Shown: positions 13,102-24,379 of the stretch, one piece after another | Layout of the letters: the number at the start of each line of letters is the position of its first letter | Position numbering within the stretch: position 1 is the first letter of the stretch | DNA from: Hygrophila difformis | Lineage: Eukaryota; Streptophyta; Magnoliopsida; Lamiales; Acanthaceae | Assembly (NCBI GenBank): GCA_030278955.1 | Contig: JAOANR010000005.1 | Location: 35,343,105 to 35,407,104, forward strand | Length of the DNA stretch: 64,000 nucleotides | Direction: 5' to 3' | Made by a program: the position numbers and the translations under genes | The notes under the pieces: generated by a model | What the model was told of the DNA's origin: nothing | Seen by the model: only the letters and a program-made list of their open reading frames with translations | Database searches by the model: none

Positions 13102-14017
13102 TGTTAGGTCCGTTTGCGTGGATGACCAATAGACTGGTCCTGAAAACTAGTTTAAACACCTTTCGTGGACACGTTAAACAGTTTTAAGATATTATGCGGC
13201 GTAAAATAAATAAACTGTAAAGGAAAGAACTCAAGGTTTGTTGAACCAGTTCGGCACAAGCCTACATCTGGGGGATACCAATCCAGGAGGTTCACTATTT
13301 GTCTCAACTTAATCTGCGATCTAAACAATATTGATTTAACTCGCCCAACTCCAATCTCCAAGCGGTTGAATTGTAGAACCAAAACACTCCCTTGTTTTGG
13401 TGAAGATCTCCCCGACCTTGCTCCAATTCCTTCAAGGCTCCCCCTTCAAGTTACCCTTGGTCGAAACCTTTTGGCATCCCTCCTTCAAGAATGACTTCGT
13501 TTAAGCTCTTGAGTTTGACGACTCTTCGAAAGTCTTAATTGAATCCGTCGACTCCAATCAAGAACACTGTGGCACACTTTCGATCAAATCACCCGAGGAA
13601 GTGTTGATCGTATATCTTCCTTCGAAATGATGAATTCACGAACACGGAAGGAATATGTTTCTCTCTTTCTCAATCGTTTTAATGGCAAAAGGGAGAATTT
13701 GAATGATACAAGTCGTGAGCACAATGTCCCTTGGCCGGCGTATTTGAAGAGAGACAACAGGCTCCATTCTAAGGTAAGATATTATTGCCATAATTCTTCC
13801 TTCCTTATAATGGAGTTGCCCGAAATAGAAGATCTTAGTTTCCCTTCTTCTTGAGCACGATCCGGGCAAGGAATCAGCTAGCCGTTGGAGGTTGATCTTG
13901 AGCAGATTCCCCAGCTTCTCTTCCTTTAAATAGTTTGTCGAATACTGACGGTGTTGGTTCAACAAAGTAGTCCAGACATCGGTTGTGTATACATTTGCTC
14001 AAAACTAGTTCCCAGCA
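13102..14017 (-). repeat. 5' LTR of element B
   Basis: 916 bp, TG...CA on the plus strand (TGTTAGG to CCAGCA). About 39 substitutions and no indel against 3922-4837 by eye. Confidence 0.92.
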
Positions 14018-14039
14018 GTTAGTGAACTAAAATTCTGAT

Positions 14040-14250
14040 GAGTTACCAAACCTATATGGCCTGAATAATATGAGGCTCTGACAGCTTAAGCAAATGTCTC
14101 GGATTCGAGCCTTTGTGTGTACATAATTCTGCTTGGGAGATGCAACCCTTCAATGCACACTCAATTCTCGAGGCATTAGTTTGGGGTCCAATGAGGCATA
14201 TGGATATACCCTTCTATTCATATAAAATTCCGTTGAGTTACATATGTAGT
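14040..14250 (+). repeat. tRNA-derived SINE, degenerate copy 1
   Basis: TATGGCCTGAATAATATGAGG and GTCTCGGATTCGAGCC match, in spacing and sequence, the RNA polymerase III A- and B-box regions of the SINEs at 52548 and 51425. The body (AGATGCAACCCTTCAATGC, then CTCGAG) is shared with them. There is no clear poly-A tail or target duplication. The B box GATTCGAG is close to consensus but the A box is weak. Confidence 0.6.
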
Positions 14251-14376
14251 AGTATATATCTCTAGCTACCATATCTTCTTGAACATAATTTTGGTAAATA
14301 TCCATGCAGGTCGCTAGTCTACCTTCTATTTATGATCGGTATATCTTTATTAATTTATCATCAAGCAAATTTTTAA

Positions 14377-14860
14377 GAGCCTGTTTGTTTTGAATTATTT
14401 TTTCTCCTTTTGACTTCTGATTCACCCAAAAGTTCTTTTAAATTTTTTTAGCCATTTGTTTTGAATTTTTTCAAAAGGAGAAGAAGAAACAAATGTTAAA
14501 ATATTCAACTTTTTTTAAAGTGAGTAGGGGGTTACTTTTAAAAAAAGTAGAAGTTATTTTAAGATTAAAAATACAAAATTATCCCTATTTAAAAAGGAAA
14601 TAAAATAAATTGTAAAAATCCTTACTATATTTATGTCCATTTTAGTAATTTTAATATATCAAAAGTCCTTCTACGTACAATTCATGCAAACATATTTCCG
14701 TTGAACCCTATATCAAAACCCTAAACCCGTTGAAAAACAACTTTAATAATATCAACCCAAACAATTATTTGAACTGCTTTTGCTTTTGAATTCTCCTTCT
14801 ATCCCCTTCTCCTTTTTCTACCGACTTCTCATTTTTTCAAAAGTCAAAACAAATAGCCCC
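14377..14860. mobile_element. Tourist-like (PIF/Harbinger) MITE
   Basis: The ends are imperfect inverted repeats: GAGCCTGTTTGTTTTGA at the left, and the complement of GGGGCTATTTGTTTTGA at the right. Both sides carry TAA (14374-14376 and 14861-14863), the usual 3-bp Harbinger target. At 484 bp it is AT-rich and non-coding. Confidence 0.7.
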
Positions 14861-14869
14861 TAAATTGTT

Positions 14870-15065
14870 TTTTTAACATTGACACTAATGTGTCTCCAAA
14901 TGTATGTGGAACCCAAGCCACACAAATTACAAATGGATAAAAGGGAGGGATAGAGGACCGGTGAGAATCAAACTCCCAAACATAAGGTTGTAAGTCGTGT
15001 AATAATACATGACCATTGGGCCAAGTCCCCATTCCCACATGTTTAATTTGTTCTTGATATCTCAC
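14870..15065 (-). repeat. SINE-like tRNA-derived repeat of a second family
   Basis: On the minus strand TTGGCCCAATGGTCATG resembles an A box and GGGAGTTTGATTCTC a B box about 30 bases later, followed by a pyrimidine-rich non-tRNA body. It differs from the other SINE family in the body. No tail or target duplication was identified. Confidence 0.4.
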
Positions 15066-16439
15066 AATCCGGTACTTAATATCTTACAATCCGGTTTCTG
15101 TACAAGCACACACATGGCATGTACCTACGGAATGATGGGTAATCATTCATAAATGATGTTGCTAATAGTCATCCACAATATACGGTTAAAAATAATAAAT
15201 TGGATTATTTGGAGTGATGTCTAAATATTAAAAGTGATATATATGTGCCTTGAAGTGATGTTTACGATAGCATTTATGATTTGTACTATCCATCAATTTC
15301 TCTTGTGCGCTCATCATTTATTATCGTAACACATCATTTTTGGGGCATCTAGCATGACCACAACAGGTGCTGTTGGCTGCACCAAAGCCATACTCAATCT
15401 ATAATATATAAAACCTCTTGATGCTATGAATATGAGCTAAAAACTTTCCTTTTATAATTAATTACTATTGGGCCTTGAAAGAACTTATGTAAAAAAAATC
15501 AAAAAATACATTTTATTAAATACTTCTACTAGATATAAAACTATAAATATTCATGATTGAAAATATAATAATACAATTTAATTATTTTTATTACAATTAA
15601 TTAAATATATAGATTAATATAAAATATTTTTGAATTAAAATTTAATTAAAAATAATTAAATATATGTATATATTAAATTTTTGATTAAAAATAATGTTAA
15701 AGTTGTTCGGGAAAAAATATTTAATTTTTTAATAAGTTTTGATATTTTAACAATTAATTTTTATTGTAATAAATATTATTCGTTATATAAATAGTTAAAT
15801 ATTTTATTTTCTTCATATCAATGGGATTTAATTATCTATACTGAAAATTACACATAATTTTAAAGAAAAAATTATCTAAGTTTAAAGGAAAAAATAATTG
15901 TGATTTATTTACTATTTTTTGTTTGATTAGGATTTGTTTTGCCAAAATACACTTTACGCTGAAATTTTGGATTAAATTGTAAATTACTAAATATTGTATA
16001 CATTTTTTAAACAAAATTATGTACATAAGTTTATAATATAAACAATATTTATATTAATTTAATTATCTACCTCTAATAAAATAATATTATCAATAATACG
16101 GTATGATAATTAATTTGTATAATAACATAGTTTTTGTAACTTAAATACATTATGTGGGTCAAATATTGGATGAATATTACATACATTTTGAATTTAAATA
16201 ATGCACTATTATTTAAACTATTGGAGTTAGTAATTTGGATTTGAACAATTAATATTTTTTGTGTTAGTTGTTGGTGAATAAATTATATATACAATTGCTC
16301 GGCAAAATATTTTGGTGAATAACAATTATTTCATACAAAATTCAAGTATATTTGAGTGTGTGTCATTTCGTATTTATCAACATATCAGTATTATATTTCA
16401 ACATTTTATTATCATCTTATGCAAACTATATTATATCTA
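15066..16439. other. AT-rich spacer with one small foldback
   Basis: Mostly A/T. A foldback is visible near 15250-15350, where AGTGATGTTTACGATA is mirrored by TATCGTAACACATCATT; it may be a decayed MITE. Nothing else stands out, and the short frames in it look like chance. Confidence 0.45.
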
Positions 16440-17018
16440 TCGTTGTCACGTATCATCCTGCCCATTCGGGTGGCGGAAATACTAGTATCTCTTATAGCTA
16501 TATAGTCGATTATATTGGAGAAAGGGAAGGGGAATTTCAAAATATTATAATTTGTGTAGTTTCCTTTTGGTGTGTTTTGCTGTGGGGATAGTGGATCAGG
16601 TTATCCATGTTGTTGTTGATAGAATGTTGACCGATGGCCAAAGGCTCCGCTTGGTGGTCGCCCTTGACCCCGCAGTCCCGAAGCTATGTGTTTACTGCTT
16701 TCTATTTACTGCTTTTCTAGAAGCCATTTATAGTCGTATGCAGCGTCTTGCTGTTGTGCCCCTTGGCAAGGCACTTCGGGTGGACTAGTTGACCTTTCGG
16801 TCTCTAACCACATTTCTATGGCTTCTGTTTTGCAGTTACTGTAAGGCTCGTCTGCCGTTGGAATCTAAATTGAAGGATCCCATAGTTTCCGGAATTAGCT
16901 CTATGATGTTGTCCAACCCGACCCTTCGGATGGACCGTTTGGCGGAATAGTGCTGGGAATCAGTCTATTAGCCACTCGGTGCGCCGCAGTCCCGATACGG
17001 ACCCGGCGCCCCGTGACA
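16440..17018. other. unidentified higher-GC block abutting the clipped LTR of element C
   Basis: Base composition rises sharply against the AT-rich spacer. GCAGTCCCGA occurs twice (near 16670 and 16988), and the last 40 bases are very GC-rich. No domain is recognised in the short frames (for example 16552-16788). It ends exactly where the LTR of element C begins mid-repeat. It may be a fragment of another element or of a host gene; I cannot tell. Confidence 0.3.
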
Positions 17019-17920
17019 GCGAGGATAACCAATGAACTGGTCCTGAAAACTAGTTCAAACACCTTTCGTGGACACGTTAAACAGTTTAAAGATATTATGC
17101 AGCGGAAAGTAAATAAACTGTAAAAGTAAAGAACTCAAGGTTTGTTGACCCTATTCGGCACAAGCCTACATCTGGGGAGATACCAATCCAGGAGGTTCAC
17201 TAATTGTTACAACTTGATCCTCGATCCAAACAATAGTGATTTAACTCGCCCAACTCCAATCACCAAGCGGTTGAATTGTACGACCAAAACACTCCCTCGT
17301 TTTGGTGAAGATCTCCCCGACCTTGCTCCAATTCCTTGAAGGCTCCCCCTCCAAGTTACCCTTGGTCGAAACCTGTTGGCGACCCTCCTTGTAGAATATT
17401 TCGTTTAAGCTCTTGAGTTTGACGACTCCTCGAAAGCCTTGATTGAATCCGTCGACTTCAATCAAGCACACAGTAGCACTCTTTCGATCAATCCACCCGA
17501 GGAAGTGATGATCGAATATCTTCCTTCGAAATGATAAATTCACGAACACGGAAGGAATGTGTTTTTCTCTTCACAATTGATTCAATCGCACAAGGGAGTA
17601 AGTGTGTAATCTGCTCGTTTCGATTCATCCCTTGGCTGTCCTATTTGAAGAGAAACAACGCTCCTCCATTCTAAGGTAAGATCTTCTTTCCATAATTGCA
17701 CGGATCCTTAGAATGGAGTTGCCCGGATTAGGAGATCCTTGTTCCCATACTTCTTGTGCACGATCCAGGCAGGGAAACAGACAGCCGTTGGAGAATATTC
17801 TTGAGCAGATTCGCCAACATCTCTTCCTTTAAATAGTTTGTCGACTGCTGTCGTGGTTGGTCCAACAAAGTAGTTCAGACATCGGTTGTGAACACATTTG
17901 CTCAAAACTGGTTCCGAACA
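17019..17920 (-). repeat. 3' LTR of element C, outer end clipped
   Basis: It begins at GCGAGGATAACC, equivalent to about 14 bases inside the LTR at 26316; the terminal TGTTAGGTCCGTTT is missing. Its inner end (TGTTCGGAACC on the minus strand) meets the polypurine tract. Confidence 0.88.
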
Positions 17921-17933
17921 ATCTCCCCTTTTT
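17921..17933 (-). other. polypurine tract of element C
   Basis: The minus strand reads AAAAAGGGGAGAT just before the 3' LTR, one G shorter than in element B. Confidence 0.78.
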
Positions 17934-18378
17934 GGCAGAATGTCGGCCAGTAAATGAGTTGATCAAACCGATGTCCAAACAATTACACAAGTACAGAAAT
18001 GAGGAAATAATTCCCATTTAGTCCCAACCACCGATTACAGTTTTTCCCAATTCAAGACAAACTATTCTAATGCTCCGTACATATGATCATATCCATTTAA
18101 TCTTGGAGCATTTACATCAAAACAGGCACATGGCAATAAAATAAGGCATGAAAGATCACGATTTAATTTATTACTGGCCATAGTCCAATTGTCCAAAAAC
18201 AGTCATAAACAGTCGACCAAAGTAGTTCAAACAGAATTATAAATGTTACCCTTCATCAGCAGAAACTTTTCATCACCAGACTCCCCCTTCTTGATTGTAG
18301 TGCTTGCCAGAGGAACCGATCAACGGTTACATTAACTTAACTCCCCCTCTGGCGCATATTTTGCCCAAAAAGGGCATG

Positions 18379-20761
18379 TCATTCTGACTCGTCAGAGGAA
18401 TCCGCATCAGAGTCGCTGGACTCCTCCTCTGGATTGGTATCCAATGGCTTGTCTTCATCCGACCAAACATCAGGAAGCTGTCTTAACATCTTTTCAGTAG
18501 ATTGAACATGAATGTGCACTTGGGCTTCGAAAACTTTGAGATGATTGGTGTGGTCAGTGAGATCATCACGGAGCATTGAGAAGGCATCTTTCGCAGGGAT
18601 CCTTCCTCCTGGTCCAGCCAAGTCTGGCTTCTTTCTTTCCAAGTTTCGATGAGAGTTTGAAGTCGGCAATGTCCTCTGGGCGATCATGTTTGCTTCCAAG
18701 GATGTGAAGATGCTTCAGATACTCAGAGATGAGGCCAGGGAAGGGAAGAGTGGTGTTGTACTTTCTCTTGACTTTGCCCGCGAAAACCAACATTTGTTCG
18801 AGCACAAGGACTCCATAATTGATCTCATACTTCTGGTCTATGGCAAACAACAATTTACACATGCTTTTTGACACAACGGAATGGTTAGCAGTGGGCATGA
18901 TATTGTGTGCACAAAGTTTATAAAGCAGTGAAAATTTCTGTGTCAAGACACCTGCACTTAACCCCTTGCCGTGAAACCTTTTCCCTTCTATTCCAGTAAG
19001 TGTCTCAGCAATAGAGTCCATGGGAAACTTTGCACTACGGGAGTAAACAGATTTGAGAGAGGTACGGGGTACTTGGAGGAATCGGTTCAGGGCCCTGGCT
19101 TTGAGTTCAAACAACTCTCCATGTGCATAGCTGAGTTCGAACCAGGGGCTTTTGGTGTTAAGAACTTCGGAGCTCAGGTTTGCTTAAAAATGCCTAACTA
19201 GCTGTCCTTTATACTGTTTAATCTCCGTACCCCAGAATAGTAGGGACCTCTCTTCCAGGTATTTGTGCCATCCCATTTCCTCATACCTCGCAGCAGCAAA
19301 TCGAATCTCTGGATGCACCTTCATCTTCTCCAGAAAAGTTGTGAAATAAAGCTCGGACACTTCATTGTAGAAGGCAGTTGATATGGCGTTTCCTGCATCA
19401 ATGATCTCTGGTTCATGCTCCTCAGATGAGGATTCAGCAATCTTTCTCTTCTTTGATCCAGTAACTTTGACAGATTCCTCTGGTTCAACATGAGTCCGCT
19501 TCTTGAGTTCGGACTCCTTGGGTGAACGCCTGGCTGGTGGAGTAGGTTCTCGAGTTTCTGTCTGGGGTTCCACCTCTTCCACAGTGTCAGGTTCAACACC
19601 TTTTTCGATTCTTTCTTCAGATTCTTCTTCTTCGGATCCATCTTCCTCAGACTCTTCCTCATCGCTTTGAGTGTCTTGAGATCCCAATTCATCGGACTTG
19701 TCTTCAGTGGGATTCTCCCCCTCAGTTGGGTCAGGGGCATTGTCCTGAAGATGTTCTGTGTCTCCTCCGGACTCCTTATTCTGATTATCCTCAGAGCTTG
19801 AGGAACTCTCGTCCTCTTCTTCCTCTTCCTGCTCTATTTCAATGAGAACAGGTCCTTTGGCAGGAGCAACTTGTTCAGGTTCTTTCCTCAGGGCATGTTT
19901 CCTTTTCTGACTTGCGGTCTATGCAATCTCTTCGGTGATCTCATTAGCAGCATCATTCCTTTCATCATCACTGATGTCGATCATGGATTCATCTCCGGAG
20001 CTTCCATCATCGGACTCTTACACATAATCAGAGTCGAGTTCCTCTTTAACGAGTTGTTCAATCACTGGTTCAGACTCCTTGGCTGGACTGGCTTGAGTTC
20101 CAGAAGGAGTGATTTGAAGAGGTTCAGTTGGGTTTTCTTCGACTGTAGTGATGGGGGCAGGATTACTCACGGCACTTGGTTCCACCATGATTTTCTTTGA
20201 TGGAGTTTTCTTATTGAACTTTTCAGTGGACACCTTTGGTGCATCTTTCGTTGCAGGGTCAGCAACTTTAGTGGACACACCTGTTTCAGTTACATTGCCA
20301 GAGCCCATTGTAGGGAGATCGGCCAGAATTGCCTCAATGGGTTGTAGTGCTTTGGCAATGTCAGCCTCAACTCGTTCGCTGATGGATGCGTTCTTCATCG
20401 CCACAGCTTTCTCTCTTGGTTTGGAGGAGGAGACAGCCTTCCCTTTTGATTTCTGCACTCTGTCTCCTTTTTGCTTCATGGTATTGGCTCCAGCAACTTC
20501 AGCCCGTATGTCCAGCAGGTCTAGAACACCAACAGAGGTAGTGCCCTTTCCTCCGGCAGTGGAAGGAGAGGAAGAAGGGAATGGAACAGGTACAATGGAG
20601 GGTGTTTCCGAAACTGTTTGTTCGATAATCGCATGCTGAACTGCTTTCGCCCTTCCTTTGGCGCTGGATTCTCCTGGAGAGATGCCTTTCTTCCTACCGG
20701 TTGACGATGCGTGGGTAGGATCTTGAGACTTTGAGCTTTGGCTTCCTCGTGTCTTCACCAT
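18379..20761 (-). pseudogene. extra ORF downstream of pol (Sirevirus env-like position), element C
   Basis: The ATG at 20761 (MVKTRGSQ) opens a frame of roughly 790 codons, interrupted only by in-frame stops at 20018-20020 and 19184-19186 and a frameshift near 18640. The first half is Ser/Thr/Pro/Lys-rich with a very acidic patch (about 19560-19680). The second half holds the conserved domain shared with element B and with 60393-61864: VHPEIRFAAARYEE, the broken FYANL site (Tyr codon turned to stop at 19184), FELKARALNRF and PFPGLISEYL. No signal peptide or membrane span is evident. The shared architecture over elements of different age suggests past selection; the role is unknown. Confidence 0.72.
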
Positions 20762-21217
20762 TGTAATCTGAAAGAGTCTTTTGGCAAGAGAAAGTGAGAG
20801 TGAACAATATCTTTTTGAGAGAATGCGAAATCGAGAGTATAAGAGGAGAGGAGGAGTGTTCGGCGAAAATAGGAAAGGCAATCCGTTTGAGATATGGAGA
20901 TAGCAAAAAAAACCTTCCATAAATTCAAATTTGGAAGGTGTATCACGACTTCCCATAACCGTAATGATCACGATTTTGAATGATGGCTTGCGTATAACCG
21001 TTCATGCCTCTTCCCTTGACACGTCCGAGTGTCACATCAAGAATTTGAATTTTGACTTTGTGTGAGAAGAGCTCTAAGTTTAATGATCCTGTAATCTTTA
21101 CTTATCAAGATGATTAGTATTACATAGAGTAATTAAGGTAACAAAATATATGAATATTAAAAATATGGAAATTACACAAAATAAAAAAAAAAAACTTATT
21201 TCGGAATTGCGGGATAA
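20762..21217. other. non-coding gap between pol and the extra ORF, element C
   Basis: AT-rich, no conserved frame, equivalent to 7640-8083 in element B. Confidence 0.5.
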
Positions 21218-24200
21218 TTAGGAGATCATGCATAATCCTAGATCTCTCCTCAATTTTTCAAATCTTTCTCGGTCCAATGCCTTAGTGAAAATATCTGCAT
21301 GTTGCTCAGTGGTTCCGACATGTTGGATGGACACTATTCTTTCTTCAACAAGATCTCTAATAAAGTGGTGTCTGAGCTCAATATGCTTAGTTCTCCCATG
21401 TTGAACTAGATTTTTTGAGATATTGATTGCACTCATATTGTCACATAGTATAGTGAGGACCTCCTGATCAATACCATAGTCTAGCATCATTTGCTTCATC
21501 CATAGCAGTTGTGCACAACAACTTCCAGCTACAATGTATTCGGCTTCAGCAGTTGAAAGAGAGATGGAGCTTTGTTTCTTGCTATACCAACTAACTAAGT
21601 TAGTTCCAATATAGAAGCATCCTCCGGTTGTGCTTTTTCTATCGTCCGCATCACCTGCCCAATCTGCATCACTATAGCCAAGTAGTGAAAGATTAGATTC
21701 TTTAGAATACCATATACCAAGTTCACTTGTCCCTGAAACGTATTTGATCACTCTTTTGGCTGTTTTTAAGTGAGATTCCTTGGGATCGGCTTGGCAGTGT
21801 GCACATACTCCAACTGCATAGCTTATGTCAGGTCGACTTGCAGCCAAGTATAGTAAGCTCCCAATGATGCTTCGATAGAGTTTCTGATCTACACTTTGAC
21901 CACTGGGATCTTTGCTCAATCTGTCATTAGTCCCTATAGGTGTTCGGACTAGTTTGATGGACTCCATATTTATTGGATTTGTTGCTAAAATATCGGTTGC
22001 CAAACTTTTTGACAATGTTTCGAGCATACTTGGTTTGGCTGAGAAATATGCCATCTTTCTTTTGTGCTACCTGCAAGCCAAGGAAATAGGTTAGTTCCCC
22101 AACCATGCTCATTTCGAACTCCTTACCCATTATTTCGATGAAGTGGTCTTTGAGCACATGATGTGTTGATCCAAAGACTATGTCATATACATAGACTTGA
22201 GCAATTAGTATTCCTTTGCTTTCTCTTTTGATGAACAAAGTCTTGTCAAGACTTCCTCTTTCAAATCCATGATCAAGCAGATACTTGGACAGCCTCTCGT
22301 ACCAAGCCCTAGGAGCTTGTTTTAGGCCATATAGAGCTTTGTTGAGCTTGTAGACATGTTGTGGATGATGAGGGTCATCGAATCCTTTGGGCTGCTGCAC
22401 GTATACTTCCTCATTAAGCCATCCATTTAGGAAAGCACTTTTGACATCCATTTGATAGAGCTTGAACCCTAATGAGCATGCAATGGATAATAGGAGTCGA
22501 ACTGCTTCAAGTCTGGCTACGGGGGCAAATGTCTCACTGAAGTCTACTCCTTCAACCTGTGTGTATCCTTGGGCAACTCGCCGTGCCTTATTTCTGGTAA
22601 TGTTCCCTTTTTCATCACTTTTTTTGCGAAAGATCCACTTGGTACCGATTACATTCTTATCTTTGGGTCTTTCGACAAGTGTCCAAACTTCATTTCTTTT
22701 GAACTGAAGTAGTTCATCATGCATGGCGTTGATCCAATGCTCATCCTGGAGTGCCTCTTCCACTTTGGTTGGTTCGATCTTAGATGTATAGCAGTGTAAG
22801 CCAGCTAATTCTTTGAAGTTGATCTTCCTTCCCCGGGTTTTCATTTTTTCATTTACATCACCTATGACATCTTCAGGATCATGATGTTTGTGAATACGTC
22901 CATTGAGGTCTTTCTGAGCTCAGAGTCATGTGGCGAAGTTTCCAGAGTTGGCGTTTGAACGACTTCCGTGGATTCATTGCTGGAGGTGATTTGTTCAGCA
23001 TTGATTTGTCTCAAATTCTGGTTGCTAGGTAGTGTAGACAGAACTTCATCTTCATTGAGTTGAGCAGGATCCTTGCTTGAGACATCTTCTATCGCAACAT
23101 TTGTGGATTCAAGAACTTTCCTTGTCTTTGGAATGTATATCATGTATGCTCTGCTTGTGATAGAGTATCCTACGAACAATCCTTCATGACTCTTTTCTTG
23201 GAATTTTTCCATATGTTCCCTGTCATTTAACACAAAGCATTTGCTACCAAAGATATGAAAGTAAGTGATGGATGTCTTTTTACCGTTCCATATTTCATAT
23301 GGAGTCATGAGAGAATTCGGTCTTAAGTAAACCATATTTATGGTGTAGCATGCAGTATTGACAGCCTCAGCCCACAAGAACTCGGCAACATTTTTGGCGT
23401 TCAGCATGACCCTTGACATCTCTTGTAGGGTGCGATTTCTTCTTTCCACCACACCATTTTGTTGAGGGGTTTTCGGCGCGGAGAATTCATGCTTGATTCC
23501 GTGAATGATGCAGTATTCTTCAAATGATTGGTTTTCAAATTCTCGACCGTGATCACTTCGAATCCTCTTTACTTTGGTATCTTTTTCAGTCATGAGGCGA
23601 TTGCATAAGTTTTCAAAGGCTTTGAAGGCGTCACCTTTTTCCCTGAGAAAGTCTACCCAAGTATATCTGGAATAATCATCAATGCATACAAAAACATATC
23701 TTTTACCTCCCAAGCTTTCGACCTCAGTAGGACCAATAAGATCCATGTGCAATAAGTCCAGACATTTGGTCGATCTGAGGTGTTCAGACAGCTTGTGTGA
23801 ACTCCTATGCTGTTTGTTCTTGGCACATTCGTCACAGAACTCCACGTTGGAGTTTTTGAAGTGAGGAAGGCCTTTGACTGCCTCGATTCTGCTGAGTCTG
23901 ATAACATCTTTGAAGTTGAGATGTCCAAGCTTTTCATGCCATAGCATGATGTGGTTTTTACCTGCAACTGAGCCAAAATTACATGTTTGAACAAGGTGAT
24001 AACAATTATTTTTAGAGCGCAAACCTCTCATGATGCATTCTTGATTTTGGTTGAGCACTTGACAATCTTTCTTGGTAAACTGCACCACAAGGTCCTCATC
24101 ACACAATTAGCTGATGCTAATCAAGTTTGCTTGGAGTCCATCAACAAGGAATACTGGAGACAGTTCTCGTGAGCCGTTGTTCTCAATGGTTACTTGACCA

Positions 24201-24379
24201 ACCAGGGCACCATTTTTACCATCTCCAAATACAACAAATCCTCCATCAATCTCCTTGTAATGTTTGAGCAAGCTTCGTTCACCAGTCATGTGTTTGGAGC
24301 ACCCACTATCAAAGTACCATACTGTGTCCTTAGCATTCTTCTTTTGTGATAAGAAGGCAACATGGCATCTGTTCTGAAC
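21218..24379 (-). pseudogene. copia pol remnant, element C
   Basis: Order: protease (DSGCSKHMTG, near 24290), integrase (24106-22862; zinc region, DDE core with IRSDHGREF and GVVERRNRT), RT (22844-21927), RNase H (22054-21218; SDADWAGD, STAEAEY, LCDNMSA). Lesions: stop at 24107-24109 (Gln codon to TAA); a 1-nt loss near 22918; the RT catalytic YVDD changed to YVYD at 22186-22188; and a 31-bp insertion at 21968-21998 that shifts frame between RT and RNase H. The RT change alone should abolish catalysis, because this Asp binds the catalytic metal. Confidence 0.9.

Larger units (their letters stand above)
3922..14017 (-). mobile_element. Sirevirus-like Ty1/copia retrotransposon B, full-length but decayed
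   Basis: Two 916-bp LTRs (3922-4837 and 13102-14017) frame an 8.26-kb interior with PBS, gag, pol in copia order (protease-integrase-RT-RNase H), an extra downstream ORF and a polypurine tract, all on the minus strand. The flanks give an imperfect 5-bp target duplication: GTTAT at 3917-3921 and GTTAG at 14018-14022. About 39 substitutions between the LTRs by eye (roughly 4%) make it the oldest complete element here. Size, initiator-Met PBS and the extra ORF after pol fit the Sirevirus (SIRE/Maximus) lineage. Closest relative in the window: element C. Confidence 0.92.

Noticed and set aside
16552..16788. Hydrophobic 78-residue frame as a small membrane protein gene
   Set aside because: No homologue is recognised, there is no promoter or codon evidence, and it sits in an unidentified block between elements.
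17019..17030. Target duplication for element C
   Set aside because: The left LTR end is missing and flanks TGACA and ACAAT do not match, so none can be claimed.
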